A stretch of 49,899 nucleotides of DNA, taken from assembly GCA_003818205.1 (NCBI GenBank), contig RPRQ01000035.1, forward strand, positions 1 through 49,899, in the 5' to 3' direction. Position 1 is the stretch's first letter. Each line of letters starts with the position of its first letter. A program made the translations under genes and the position numbers. Below are positions 8,539-16,181 of this stretch, one piece after another. The notes under the pieces were generated by a model. That model was not told the DNA's origin. It saw only the letters and a program-made list of their open reading frames with translations, and did no database searches. Source of the stretch: Bacteroidales bacterium. GTDB lineage: Bacteria; Bacteroidota; Bacteroidia; Bacteroidales; Tenuifilaceae.

Positions 8539-9393
8539 ATGAAAAAAACTGTAATTATCGCCCTGCTTATCTGCTTTAGCATATCTTCTTTTGCAGAGAG
8601 GAATCTAGTAAGACACGAGGATATCAAAGCATTCCTAAAATCAACCACATATGTTGTGTTAGAGGATAATCCCATTTCGGGTTACAACTTCAAAATCAAA
8701 GAATCAGTTGAAAAATCGTGGAAAATCACCCCTTACAAATTCATCACCTCCAAGGAGTTCGAAACCATGCGTAGCGATATCGACAAATCGTTTCTAGTGC
8801 TAATTCAGATGAAGTTCGATAAGGATAAAATCCCTGCCGTTTACAATTTTATCAGCCTTTCGATGGGCGCAGCAGTAAAAAAAATTACCGATATGCCCGA
8901 TGTTTGCTCTGTCCCTCTTAGCTATTTTAGCGTTCCTGAAGACAACTACATTTATAAGATTGAAGGTTTAATCCGATTTATGCAAGCCCATATCAAGCTA
9001 ATCAATCAAAACCCTGCATTAATTAAAAACAATATTTTTGATTACTACAACAAGAATACCAAGGAGGTAAAAGCTAAAGAGCTATGGGTTGTTGAAAACG
9101 ACCTAGAAAAAACCACGAGAGAGCTAGTAAAAATAAGAAAAAACTATTCTTATACCGTAAAAGTTGTTACTGCAGATAATATTGAAAAAGCCATTGCTGA
9201 AAAAAATCCTAACGTTATTTATCTACATAAAGTGGGTCCTGATGGTACAAGGTTGCAAGCACGTTGCTATAAAATATTACTAGGTGCAGGTGACGATCAA
9301 GCCTACTACTTCGACTATCATTCAATTTCTAAGTCGGACGGAGAGGGTGATGGTTTTCTTGATTCTGATTTCAAAAAGGTTGGCAGAAAATAA
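8539..9393 (+). CDS. Secreted protein of unknown function
   Basis: I do not recognise a named family. The 284-residue protein starts with a clear Sec signal peptide (MKKTVIIALLICFSISSFA, cleavage near residue 20) and is then soluble with mixed alpha/beta character. Notable stretches are TYVVLEDNPISGYNFKIKESVEKSWK, written here only as the region about 37-62, and a C-terminal segment with NVIYLHKVGPDG and YYFDYHSIS. It may be a conserved Bacteroidota hypothetical. It stands alone, with its own -7 box and a hairpin after the stop. There is no frameshift or truncation. Confidence 0.75.
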   Translation: MKKTVIIALLICFSISSFAERNLVRHEDIKAFLKSTTYVVLEDNPISGYNFKIKESVEKSWKITPYKFITSKEFETMRSDIDKSFLVLIQMKFDKDKIPAVYNFISLSMGAAVKKITDMPDVCSVPLSYFSVPEDNYIYKIEGLIRFMQAHIKLINQNPALIKNNIFDYYNKNTKEVKAKELWVVENDLEKTTRELVKIRKNYSYTVKVVTADNIEKAIAEKNPNVIYLHKVGPDGTRLQARCYKILLGAGDDQAYYFDYHSISKSDGEGDGFLDSDFKKVGRK

Positions 9394-9409
9394 TTCCGCT
9401 AACATTTTA

Positions 9410-9417
9410 TAACTTTG
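9410..9417 (+). promoter_or_regulatory. Probable -7 box of ettA promoter
   Basis: TAACTTTG fits TAnnTTTG, 74 bases before the ettA start. No matching TTTG was found 19-21 bases upstream. The hairpin at 9418 would then lie at the very start of the ettA transcript. Confidence 0.4.
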
Positions 9418-9457
9418 CCGCTGTCTGGTAGTTTCCACTGACAGCGGTTGTTATTAT
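9418..9457 (+). terminator. Hairpin after the secreted-protein gene
   Basis: CCGCTGTC (9418-9425) pairs with GACAGCGG (9440-9447), followed by the T-rich TTGTTATTATT. It is probably the terminator of the gene ending at 9393. It overlaps the predicted ettA transcription start, so a role in the ettA leader is also possible. Confidence 0.6.
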
Positions 9458-9490
9458 TACAAAGTTCATAATTGAAGACAAATACATAAT

Positions 9491-11164
9491 ATGGCTGACG
9501 AAAAGATTATTTTTTCGATGGTTGGGCTAAGCAAAACATACCCACCTCACAAAAAAGTTCTAAACAACATCTACCTTTCCTTCTTCTACGGAGCGAAGAT
9601 TGGTATCATCGGGTTAAACGGATCAGGGAAGTCAACACTTTTAAAGATTATTGCTGGGATTGAGAAATCGTTCCAAGGGGAAGTTGTCTTTTCTCCTGGC
9701 TACAAAGTTGGATATCTTGAGCAAGATCCTCAACTCGATGAAACGAAAACAGTAAAAGAGATTGTACAGGAAGGTGTTCAGGAGATTGTTGACCTTTTAA
9801 AAGAGTATGAAGATCTTAACGCTAAGTTCGCCGAACCGATGGACGATGAGCAGATGAATAAGCTGATTGAACGCCAAGGTGTACTTACCGAAATGATTGA
9901 CCATGCCGATGGTTGGAATCTCGACTCAAAACTCGAACGAGCAATGGATGCTCTGCGTTGCCCTGAGCCTGATGCCTCTGTTAAAGTTCTATCTGGTGGT
10001 GAGCGCAGACGCGTTGCGCTTTGCCGCTTGCTACTCCGTGAACCTGAAATTCTATTGCTCGATGAGCCTACTAACCACCTCGATGCTGAATCAGTTCAAT
10101 GGCTTGAGATGCACCTTCAGCAGTATAAAGGAACGGTAATTGCAATTACCCACGACCGCTACTTCCTCGATAATGTAGCAGGCTGGATTCTTGAACTGGA
10201 CCGTGGTGAAGGAATTCCTTGGAAAGGGAACTACTCGTCTTGGTTAGATCAGAAGACAAAACGAATGGCTCAGGAGGAGAAGACAGAGAGCAAACGCAAG
10301 AAGACCCTTGAACGGGAGCTTGAATGGGTTAGAATGTCGCCTAAAGCCAGACAGGCTAAATCAAAGGCAAGACTTTCGGCATACGATAGGTTGCTGAATG
10401 AGGATGTAAAACAGAAAGAGGATAAACTCGAACTGTTTATTCCCAATGGACCTCGTTTAGGTAATGTTGTAATTGAGGTTAAGCAGGTTACAAAAGGGTA
10501 TGGCGATAAATTACTATTCGAAAACCTTGAATTCAACCTCCCTCCCAATGGTATTGTTGGCGTAATTGGCCCTAATGGCGCCGGTAAAACCACGCTATTT
10601 AGATTGATAATGGGATTGGACAAGGTTGATAAAGGCGAATTCAACATAGGTGAAACCGTTAAAATCTCTTACGTTGATCAGCAGCATAAATCCATTGAAC
10701 CCGACAAAACAGTGTTTGAGGTTATATCGGGTGGAGCCGACAATATCATGCTTGGAGGTAAACAGATTAACGCTAGAGCTTATGTTGCTCGATTCAACTT
10801 TTCAGGAGCAGACCAAGAAAAGAAGTGCAATATTCTATCGGGTGGTGAGCGTAACAGGTTACATCTAGCATTGGCATTGCAGGAGGAAGGAAATGTTATC
10901 CTCCTCGATGAGCCTACTAACGATATCGATGTTAATACGCTAAGAGCATTAGAAGAGGGTATCGACAATTTTGCAGGTTGTGCAGTTATTATCTCTCACG
11001 ACCGTTGGTTTCTCGACCGTGTTGCAACACATATTCTAGCATTTGAAGGTAACTCTCAAGTCGTCTTCTTCGAAGGTTCATACTCCGATTATGTTGAGAA
11101 TCGTCGTAAGCGCTTGGGTGATGAAGGGCCACATAGGATAAAGTATAGGAAATTGATGGAATAG
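9491..11164 (+). CDS. ettA: Energy-dependent translational throttle protein EttA (ABC-F)
   Basis: This cytoplasmic ABC-F ATPase binds the ribosomal E site and gates the first elongation step according to energy state. The 557-residue protein has two ABC domains. The first has Walker A GLNGSGKST (41-49), signature LSGGERRR and Walker B ILLLDEPTNHLD. The second has GPNGAGKTT, LSGGERNR and VILLDEPTNDID. A charged linker in between carries ERELEWVRMSPKARQAKSKAR, the P-site tRNA-interaction motif region (about 270-290). There are no membrane segments. Length and order fit EttA rather than Uup. Confidence 0.95.
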   Translation: MADEKIIFSMVGLSKTYPPHKKVLNNIYLSFFYGAKIGIIGLNGSGKSTLLKIIAGIEKSFQGEVVFSPGYKVGYLEQDPQLDETKTVKEIVQEGVQEIVDLLKEYEDLNAKFAEPMDDEQMNKLIERQGVLTEMIDHADGWNLDSKLERAMDALRCPEPDASVKVLSGGERRRVALCRLLLREPEILLLDEPTNHLDAESVQWLEMHLQQYKGTVIAITHDRYFLDNVAGWILELDRGEGIPWKGNYSSWLDQKTKRMAQEEKTESKRKKTLERELEWVRMSPKARQAKSKARLSAYDRLLNEDVKQKEDKLELFIPNGPRLGNVVIEVKQVTKGYGDKLLFENLEFNLPPNGIVGVIGPNGAGKTTLFRLIMGLDKVDKGEFNIGETVKISYVDQQHKSIEPDKTVFEVISGGADNIMLGGKQINARAYVARFNFSGADQEKKCNILSGGERNRLHLALALQEEGNVILLDEPTNDIDVNTLRALEEGIDNFAGCAVIISHDRWFLDRVATHILAFEGNSQVVFFEGSYSDYVENRRKRLGDEGPHRIKYRKLME

Positions 11165-11179
11165 TGACTAAAGATTCCC

Positions 11180-11243
11180 CACGATAGGCACATTAGTGCA
11201 CATAGGTTAATTTCTATTGTGTTCTAATGTGGCTAATGTGGTT
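11180..11243. repeat. Palindromic repeat family 3, copy 1
   Basis: It contains CACATTAGTGCACATAGG and TATTGTGTTCTAATGTGG...TAATGTGGTT, related to the longer inverted repeat at 47280-47346. It lies downstream of ettA. Confidence 0.5.
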
Positions 11244-11263
11244 CAAAATAAAAACTATTAATT

Positions 11264-11620
11264 ATGCGAGAAATTAATTACATCAATTCCGAAGAGCAAA
11301 CATTCTCGATGCTTTGTCATCTTAGCGCATTGAGCGGTTGCATTATACCTTTTGGGCATATAATTGGTCCACTGATTTTCTGGTCGATGAAAAAACAATT
11401 TTACCCTGAAGTTGACAGACAGGGTAAGGATGCTATCAATTTTCAGATTTCAATGACTCTCTGGATGATGGTTTCAGGAATAATGGTTCTGCTGGTTATT
11501 GGAATTTTCGCGTTAATCGCTTTGGGAGTGCTAAACCTTGTTATGATTATAGTTGCATCAGTAAAATCGAACAATGGAGAACGATTTAAATACCCTTTAA
11601 CAATCGATTTTATTAGATAA
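11264..11620 (+). CDS. DUF4870-family small membrane protein
   Basis: The 118-residue protein has the DUF4870 pattern: a short N-terminal EEQTFSMLCHLSALSGCIIPFGHIIGPLIFW, then QGKDAINFQISMTLW, then a hydrophobic segment and a C-terminal GERFKYPLTIDF. That gives about three membrane segments (approximately 22-40, 66-85, 90-108). The function of the family is unknown. It stands 99 bases after ettA and is closed by a strong terminator. Confidence 0.85.
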   Translation: MREINYINSEEQTFSMLCHLSALSGCIIPFGHIIGPLIFWSMKKQFYPEVDRQGKDAINFQISMTLWMMVSGIMVLLVIGIFALIALGVLNLVMIIVASVKSNNGERFKYPLTIDFIR

Positions 11621-11664
11621 ATTCCTAAAAAGTTAAACAAAACGGATACACATACTGTTAATTG

Positions 11665-11705
11665 AACCGCAAAGTGATATATATCAAACTTTGCGGTTTT
11701 TCTTT
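11665..11705 (+). terminator. Rho-independent terminator
   Basis: AACCGCAAAGT (11665-11675) pairs with ACTTTGCGGTT (11688-11698), followed by TTTCTTTT. It ends the ettA/DUF4870 side and isolates the respiratory cluster that follows. Confidence 0.9.
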
Positions 11706-11714
11706 TAAAAACAG

Positions 11715-11745
11715 TTGAACACTATTTCTATTTTCAATACATTTG
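11715..11745 (+). promoter_or_regulatory. Promoter of the FeS-NrfD-cytochrome c operon
   Basis: TTG (11715-11717), 20 bases, then TACATTTG (11738-11745) is a good match to the Bacteroidota sigma consensus. It lies 39 bases before the first ATG of the respiratory cluster. Confidence 0.7.
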
Positions 11746-11783
11746 GGAAATAGGCAATAATCACTTCTAAATAATTTTTACCT

Positions 11784-12719
11784 ATGGAAGAAGAATCCAA
11801 GAGTTCAAAATCGAAATCGCGAAGAGAATTTGTTAAAAATATTGGTTTAATAGGATTGGGTGGAGTTGCGCTAGGAGGCTCACTTTATGCCGCCAAGCAT
11901 TTTGAGGATAAAAAGAAAGGTCAAAATGTAAAATTACTTACTGCAGATGGAAAACTTGTAGAGGTTGATTCGTTGGCAATTAAGCATCTTGATGTTGACC
12001 GCCTAACAGAATATCAGGAGCGTGGACGAGAAGGTATTGTTGGTAAGAGCTGGGTATGGGTTATTGACCTCTCCAAATGTCGAAATGCACGAAATTGCAT
12101 TAATGCTTGTCAATCGGCTCATCATCTGAGACCTGAGCAATATCATATCAACACCCTTCAGATGAAGGATTCCGACAGAACGCCAGAGTATCATATGCCC
12201 AAACCCTGTCAGCACTGCGATAATCCTCCATGCGTTTCGGTTTGTCCGGTTGATGCTACTTATAAGCGTAACGATGGTCCTGTCCTTATAGATAATGAGC
12301 GTTGTATTGGCTGTCGATTCTGTATAGCAGCCTGCCCCTACTCTGCTCGTTCGTTTAACTGGTTTGAACCAAAAGATGCTGAAAAAGATAAAGATTTGGT
12401 TTATGATGTGGAATTGAACTTGCCTCAGAAGAAGGGAACCATAACAAAATGTCTTATGAGCTCAGATAGGCTTCGCAGAAACGAGTTACCTTATTGCGTC
12501 ACGGCATGCCCAAATGGGGTTTACTATTTTGGTGATGAAAACGAAGATGCTGTCACCAATGGGACAACCAAAGAAACGGTTAGGTTAAGCAAACTTTTAA
12601 ATGACAATGGAGCATATCAGCTAATGGTAGAGTTAGGTACAAAACCTAGAGTTTATTATCTACCTCCAAAAAACAGATTATTTCCTTTCGAGAATTCTGA
12701 AACTGAAAATAAATCATAA
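11784..12719 (+). CDS. Tat-exported ferredoxin-like FeS subunit (HybA/NrfC/ActB-like)
   Basis: This 311-residue electron-transfer subunit has a Tat-type leader (SRREFVKN with RR at 13-14, then a hydrophobic stretch to about 37), so it acts outside the cytoplasmic membrane. Four cysteine groups are visible: C99/C105/C109, C142/C145/C150/C154, C174/C177/C180/C184 and C223/C238/C242. Groups two and three are complete [4Fe-4S] motifs. In groups one and four the second Cys is replaced (A102, S226), so these may bind [3Fe-4S] or be degenerate. It is followed after 3 bases by an NrfD-type gene and then a cytochrome c gene. No molybdopterin catalytic subunit is present. A role in a quinol:cytochrome c oxidoreductase is inferred from context. 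Confidence 0.85.
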   Translation: MEEESKSSKSKSRREFVKNIGLIGLGGVALGGSLYAAKHFEDKKKGQNVKLLTADGKLVEVDSLAIKHLDVDRLTEYQERGREGIVGKSWVWVIDLSKCRNARNCINACQSAHHLRPEQYHINTLQMKDSDRTPEYHMPKPCQHCDNPPCVSVCPVDATYKRNDGPVLIDNERCIGCRFCIAACPYSARSFNWFEPKDAEKDKDLVYDVELNLPQKKGTITKCLMSSDRLRRNELPYCVTACPNGVYYFGDENEDAVTNGTTKETVRLSKLLNDNGAYQLMVELGTKPRVYYLPPKNRLFPFENSETENKS

Positions 12720-12722
12720 AAT

Positions 12723-14081
12723 ATGGCGGAATCACAAACCAATATTCAGCAAGACATTGCTATAAATAACCTCTCTAAGGATTTGTTTAGGACTGTCAGG
12801 CTCAACAAAGGGTTTCATGTTTGGATGGGCTTTCTATCATTGGTTTTATTTGTTTGTCTTTACGCTTATTACATTCAGCTTCGCGATGGTTTAGGGGTTG
12901 CCGGGATTCGCGATTACGTTTCGTGGGGTATCTACATTTCAAACTTTGTATTCTTTGTTGCAACAAGTTTGGTTGGAATGCTTGTCAGCGGAGTTGTTGG
13001 ATTATCGGGACAAAAATGGGTTACTCCATTAACTAGGATTGCCGAAATAATTGCAGTTGCCTTTGCCGCTGTTGCAGGGCTAGTAATCGTTTCAGATATG
13101 GGACGTCCCGAAAGGTTAGCCTACGTTTTTTTACATGGTAGAGTTCAATCACCAATACTTTGGGATGTTACCGTTGTTTCAACATACTTTTTAATCAGCT
13201 TACTTCTATTATATATCACGCTAATTCCTGACCTAGCCTACGGGAAAAACAATCTTGAAGGGCGACCCAAACTACTTCAAAAATTTTATGAAATTTTATC
13301 ATTAGGATGGAAAGGAACTGTTGCTGAGGTGAAAATATTGAAAAGAGCAACCGTTATTATGCTGATATTGATAATACCTGTTGCACTCTCTATTCACACG
13401 GTAACATCATGGCTTTTTGCTGTAACCCTGCGCCCTGGATGGGACTCATCAATTTTCGGACCTTACTTCGTTAGCGGTGCATTCGTATCAGGTCTATCTT
13501 GCTTAATCATTGCCATGTTTTTCTTCAGGAAGAACTATAAATTAGAGAACTATATAACTGATTTTCATTTTGATAAAATTGCGAAACTGCTTGTTCTGGT
13601 TGGTTTAGTTTACCTCTACTTCAACATCAACGAATTTTTGGTTCCTGGTTACAAGATGAAGAAGTTTGATGCAGTTCATATGCAGCAACTTTTTGCCGGT
13701 GAACATGCATTACTATTCTGGGGTGTGCAACTTCTAGGGTTGATTATTCCAATCATTCTGCTTTTACTAAAGCCCTTCCGAAAACCATTGCCAATGCTTG
13801 TAATTGGAATATTTGTATTGGCAGGTTCTTGGCTAAAGCGTTACATCATTGTTGTTCCAACGCAGGAACATCCATTTCTTCCTATCCAGCATGAACCAAG
13901 TAATTTCATGGTTTACTCTCCTACCTTAATAGAGATTTTAATATCGATTGCACCAATCATAATGGTATTAATGATTATCTCAACACTCGCTAAACTATTC
14001 CCAATAATACCTGTATGGGAAACTGCAGTGCATAAGGGTTTAATAAAGGATGAGACAGAGGTTGAAAACGAACATAATTGA
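12723..14081 (+). CDS. NrfD/PsrC-type (ActC/HybB-like) quinone-interacting membrane protein
   Basis: The 452-residue protein has about nine to ten membrane segments. Typical NrfD-superfamily pieces are DYVSWGIYISNFVFFVATS (about 64-82), RIAEIIAVAFAAVAGLVIVSD and HGRVQSPILWDVTVVSTY. Such proteins take electrons from menaquinol and pass them to a partner FeS protein. The gene sits between the FeS gene (3-base gap) and the membrane-anchored cytochrome c gene (21-base gap), suggesting a three-subunit complex. It resembles the ActC subunit of alternative complex III more than a free-standing NrfD (judgement by eye). Confidence 0.85.
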   Translation: MAESQTNIQQDIAINNLSKDLFRTVRLNKGFHVWMGFLSLVLFVCLYAYYIQLRDGLGVAGIRDYVSWGIYISNFVFFVATSLVGMLVSGVVGLSGQKWVTPLTRIAEIIAVAFAAVAGLVIVSDMGRPERLAYVFLHGRVQSPILWDVTVVSTYFLISLLLLYITLIPDLAYGKNNLEGRPKLLQKFYEILSLGWKGTVAEVKILKRATVIMLILIIPVALSIHTVTSWLFAVTLRPGWDSSIFGPYFVSGAFVSGLSCLIIAMFFFRKNYKLENYITDFHFDKIAKLLVLVGLVYLYFNINEFLVPGYKMKKFDAVHMQQLFAGEHALLFWGVQLLGLIIPIILLLLKPFRKPLPMLVIGIFVLAGSWLKRYIIVVPTQEHPFLPIQHEPSNFMVYSPTLIEILISIAPIIMVLMIISTLAKLFPIIPVWETAVHKGLIKDETEVENEHN

Positions 14082-14102
14082 TAATAATTTAGCATAAAAC
14101 TT

Positions 14103-14996
14103 ATGCGATTTAATATACTAAGCGCTCTATTTGTAGTCATTTTTGCATCCAATCTTTTTGCACAAACTGCAACAATTCCTGCTGATGCAAAAGCAAGAAC
14201 TGCACCTTTTGTATTCTCAACCGAATCGAAAGATAGAGGAGATAAGGTTTATCAGGCCAATTGCAAATCGTGCCATGGCGATGTTGGCAAAGCCAACTAT
14301 GCCAAGTTAGTGCCAATCCCAAAAGACCCTGCATCTCCTGAGTATCAAAAAAATACTGACGGAGAAATGTTCTACATTCTATCTAACGGTAAAGGGCTAT
14401 TAATGCCGACCTTTGTTAACACGTTAACTGAGGAGCAAAGATGGGATGTAATAGCATACGTAAGAAGTTTTAATAAGGATTATACTCAACCTCCCGTAAA
14501 AGCCGCAGGAGAATCAGTAAAAACTGAAACTGCAAAAATGGCTTTAGGCTATGACCTTAATAGCAAGAAACTTTGGGCTATGGTTACCGATAGCGGTTCA
14601 GGAACAAAAAAGCCCTTATCGGATGTCACTATAAAACTTTTCGTTAAGCGCACCTTTGGCAATCTGCCCATAACACAGGCCGTAACTAGCAACTTAGGGG
14701 TAGCCTATTTTGATTTACCCGCTGACATACCTGGCGATTCTCTTGGAAATATTTTATTAATCGCAAGAACTACAGGTAGCAATAATGAACTCACAAGTTC
14801 ATTAACAGAGAAATTAGGTGTTGTTACAAAACCTAAATTACTCCTCGACCAAAGAGCATGGTGGAGTGTAAACAAAATGGCGCCAATCTGGTTAATTCTA
14901 CTCTATCTTGCGGGCATTGCAGGTATAGGAGCTACAGTTTTATATATCCTTTTGCAATTAAGAAAGATTAAGAAACTTAACGATTCAAAATCTTAA
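14103..14996 (+). CDS. Membrane-anchored monohaem cytochrome c
   Basis: The 297-residue protein has a signal peptide (about 1-20). A class I cytochrome c domain follows, with haem motif CKSCH (C54, C57, H58) and probable axial M101 in GLLMPTF. Next is a beta-rich domain (about 140-245) of unknown role, and a single membrane segment near 257-285 with a basic C-terminal tail on the cytoplasmic side. It is the third gene of the FeS-NrfD-cytochrome unit and is well placed to pass electrons to the haem c of the caa3 oxidase encoded downstream. The extra periplasmic domain is not recognised. Confidence 0.85.
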   Translation: MRFNILSALFVVIFASNLFAQTATIPADAKARTAPFVFSTESKDRGDKVYQANCKSCHGDVGKANYAKLVPIPKDPASPEYQKNTDGEMFYILSNGKGLLMPTFVNTLTEEQRWDVIAYVRSFNKDYTQPPVKAAGESVKTETAKMALGYDLNSKKLWAMVTDSGSGTKKPLSDVTIKLFVKRTFGNLPITQAVTSNLGVAYFDLPADIPGDSLGNILLIARTTGSNNELTSSLTEKLGVVTKPKLLLDQRAWWSVNKMAPIWLILLYLAGIAGIGATVLYILLQLRKIKKLNDSKS

Positions 14997-15000
14997 TATT

Positions 15001-15205
15001 TCTCGCAAAGGCGCTAAGTTCGCAAAGATTGAAGCAAAATGAATAAAAATGAAGCTGCTAAAATATTGGTGAATATATTCTTAAAAATTCATTGGACATT
15101 GGGATACGGTTTTAATGGAATTACAAGATTTGCTAGTAATTACTAAGCCCGCAACGAGAGAAAAAATATATTTTTTCTCTTAGCGCCTTTTGCGCCTTTG
15201 CGAGA
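15001..15205 (+). mobile_element. GxxExxY element, internal-deletion copy (205 bp)
   Basis: It is bounded by a perfect 14-bp terminal inverted repeat: TCTCGCAAAGGCGC at 15001-15014 and GCGCCTTTGCGAGA at 15192-15205. Inside is a 35-codon open frame at 15039-15146. Its first 25 residues match the start, and its last 9 the end, of the full GxxExxY protein in the next element, so 90 codons were removed in frame. A hairpin GAGAGAAAAAATATATTTTTTCTC follows the frame, as in the full copy (15 of its bases form the stem). The gap 14997-15284 holds only this element and the left end of the next. Confidence 0.8.
15039..15146 (+). pseudogene. Internally deleted GxxExxY gene (35 codons, in frame)
   Basis: The N-terminal MNKNEAAKILVNIFLK corresponds to MTENEISKILVNIFLK of the intact copy, and the C-terminal NGITRFASNY to DGITRIVNNL. 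The GxxExxY motif and the putative nuclease residues are lost. The frame is open from ATG to TAA, so a short peptide could still be made, but a function is doubtful. Confidence 0.7.
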
Positions 15206-15250
15206 ATAAAAGGATACTTGGTGAGAAACAACTATATTAACATAATATTT

Positions 15251-15725
15251 GTCACGCAAAGGCGCTAAGTACGCTAAGAGTATTATGACTGAAAATGAGA
15301 TTTCGAAAATTTTAGTAAATATATTTTTAAAAGTTCATCGGACTCTAGGACCTGGATTATTGGAATCAGTTTACGAAGTGGCTATTTGTTATGAATTAGA
15401 TAAAGCAGGAATAAAATACAAAAGGCAGGCAGACATTGCTGTTTCATATGAAAACATTAAACTTGACTTGGGTTTTAGAGCAGATATAATTGTTGAAGAA
15501 AAGGTAATAGTTGAATTAAAATCTGTAGAATCAATAATGGCAGTTCACCCAAAACAATTGCTGACTTATTTGAAATTGACAAATATTAAATTAGGACTGC
15601 TAGTAAATTTTAATGTTGTTTTGATTAAAGATGGGATTACAAGAATTGTTAACAATTTATAAGCCCGCAAAGAGAGAAAAAATAATATATTTTTTCTCTT
15701 CGCGTCCTTTGCGTCTTTGCGAGAC
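15251..15725 (+). mobile_element. GxxExxY element, full copy (475 bp)
   Basis: Its left end GTCACGCAAAGGCGCT and right end GCGTCTTTGCGAGAC are imperfect inverted repeats of the same sequence that bounds the deleted copy at 15001. It encloses one gene (15285-15662) and the AGAGAAAAAA...TTTTTTCTCT hairpin. Full and deleted copies differ by exactly 270 bp. They stand in tandem, 45 bp apart, in the same orientation. No transposase is encoded. Confidence 0.75.
15285..15662 (+). CDS. GxxExxY family protein
   Basis: The start is set at the ATG at 15285; the open frame upstream runs through the element's terminal repeat from a TTG and is not family-like. The 125-residue protein has the defining GLLESVY motif (G24, E27, Y30). 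Later, FRADIIV and VIVELKS (D67, E77, K79) look like a PD-(D/E)xK nuclease core (inference). The biochemical role of the family is, to my knowledge, not established. The gene lies inside a terminal-inverted-repeat element within the respiratory cluster and is unrelated in function to its neighbours, so it was probably inserted. Confidence 0.85.
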   Translation: MTENEISKILVNIFLKVHRTLGPGLLESVYEVAICYELDKAGIKYKRQADIAVSYENIKLDLGFRADIIVEEKVIVELKSVESIMAVHPKQLLTYLKLTNIKLGLLVNFNVVLIKDGITRIVNNL

Positions 15726-15772
15726 ACAAAAATTAACATTGTGAAAAACAGCAAAAACAAATAAATCTGACT

Positions 15773-16171
15773 ATGCAAAGCAATAACGAATTATTATCCA
15801 CAGCAGGGCGAGTTCTATTTGCTCTACCATTCGGAATTATAGGCATTAATCACTTTATTGTGAGCGACTTTTTTAATGGTATGCTTACCACCTTTATTCC
15901 TGGTGGTGGGTTTATGATTCTTTTTACAGGAGCCTGCCTTATTGCTGCGAGCATCAGTATTATTTTAAAAAAATACATTAAACTTTCATGCTTACTACTA
16001 GCATTGCTCCTGCTAATATTCATTTTAACTATTCATATTCCACAACTCTTTGAGCCGGATAAAGCGCAATTCGCATTTATGGAATTACTTAAGGATACAG
16101 CATTAATGGGCGGAGCGTTAATAATTGCTGGTATTTATAAAGAAGATATTATTGAATATAAGAAATCCTAA
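15773..16171 (+). CDS. DoxX-like small membrane protein
   Basis: The 132-residue protein has four predicted membrane segments and the DoxX-type opening STAGRVLFALPFGIIGINHFI, with GGGFMILFTGACLIAASISI in the second half. DoxX-like proteins accompany terminal oxidases and thiol-redox genes in several bacteria, but the function of this one is unknown. It resumes the respiratory cluster after the GxxExxY elements and is followed 10 bases later by the SCO gene, so it is likely co-transcribed with it. Confidence 0.75.
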   Translation: MQSNNELLSTAGRVLFALPFGIIGINHFIVSDFFNGMLTTFIPGGGFMILFTGACLIAASISIILKKYIKLSCLLLALLLLIFILTIHIPQLFEPDKAQFAFMELLKDTALMGGALIIAGIYKEDIIEYKKS

Positions 16172-16181
16172 ATCTATTGAT

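Noticed and set aside
10270-10647. 125-residue minus-strand frame inside ettA
   Set aside because: It is a shadow of the well-conserved ABC-F gene on the other strand.
11784-14996. Assignment of the trio as a nitrite, polysulfide or DMSO reductase
   Set aside because: No catalytic molybdopterin or pentahaem subunit is adjacent, and the genes are embedded with oxidase genes; nrfHA is separate at 29983-32086.
15001-15205. CRISPR-like or tandem direct repeat
   Set aside because: The repeated CGCAAAGGCGC units are terminal inverted repeats of two elements, not regularly spaced repeats with unique spacers.
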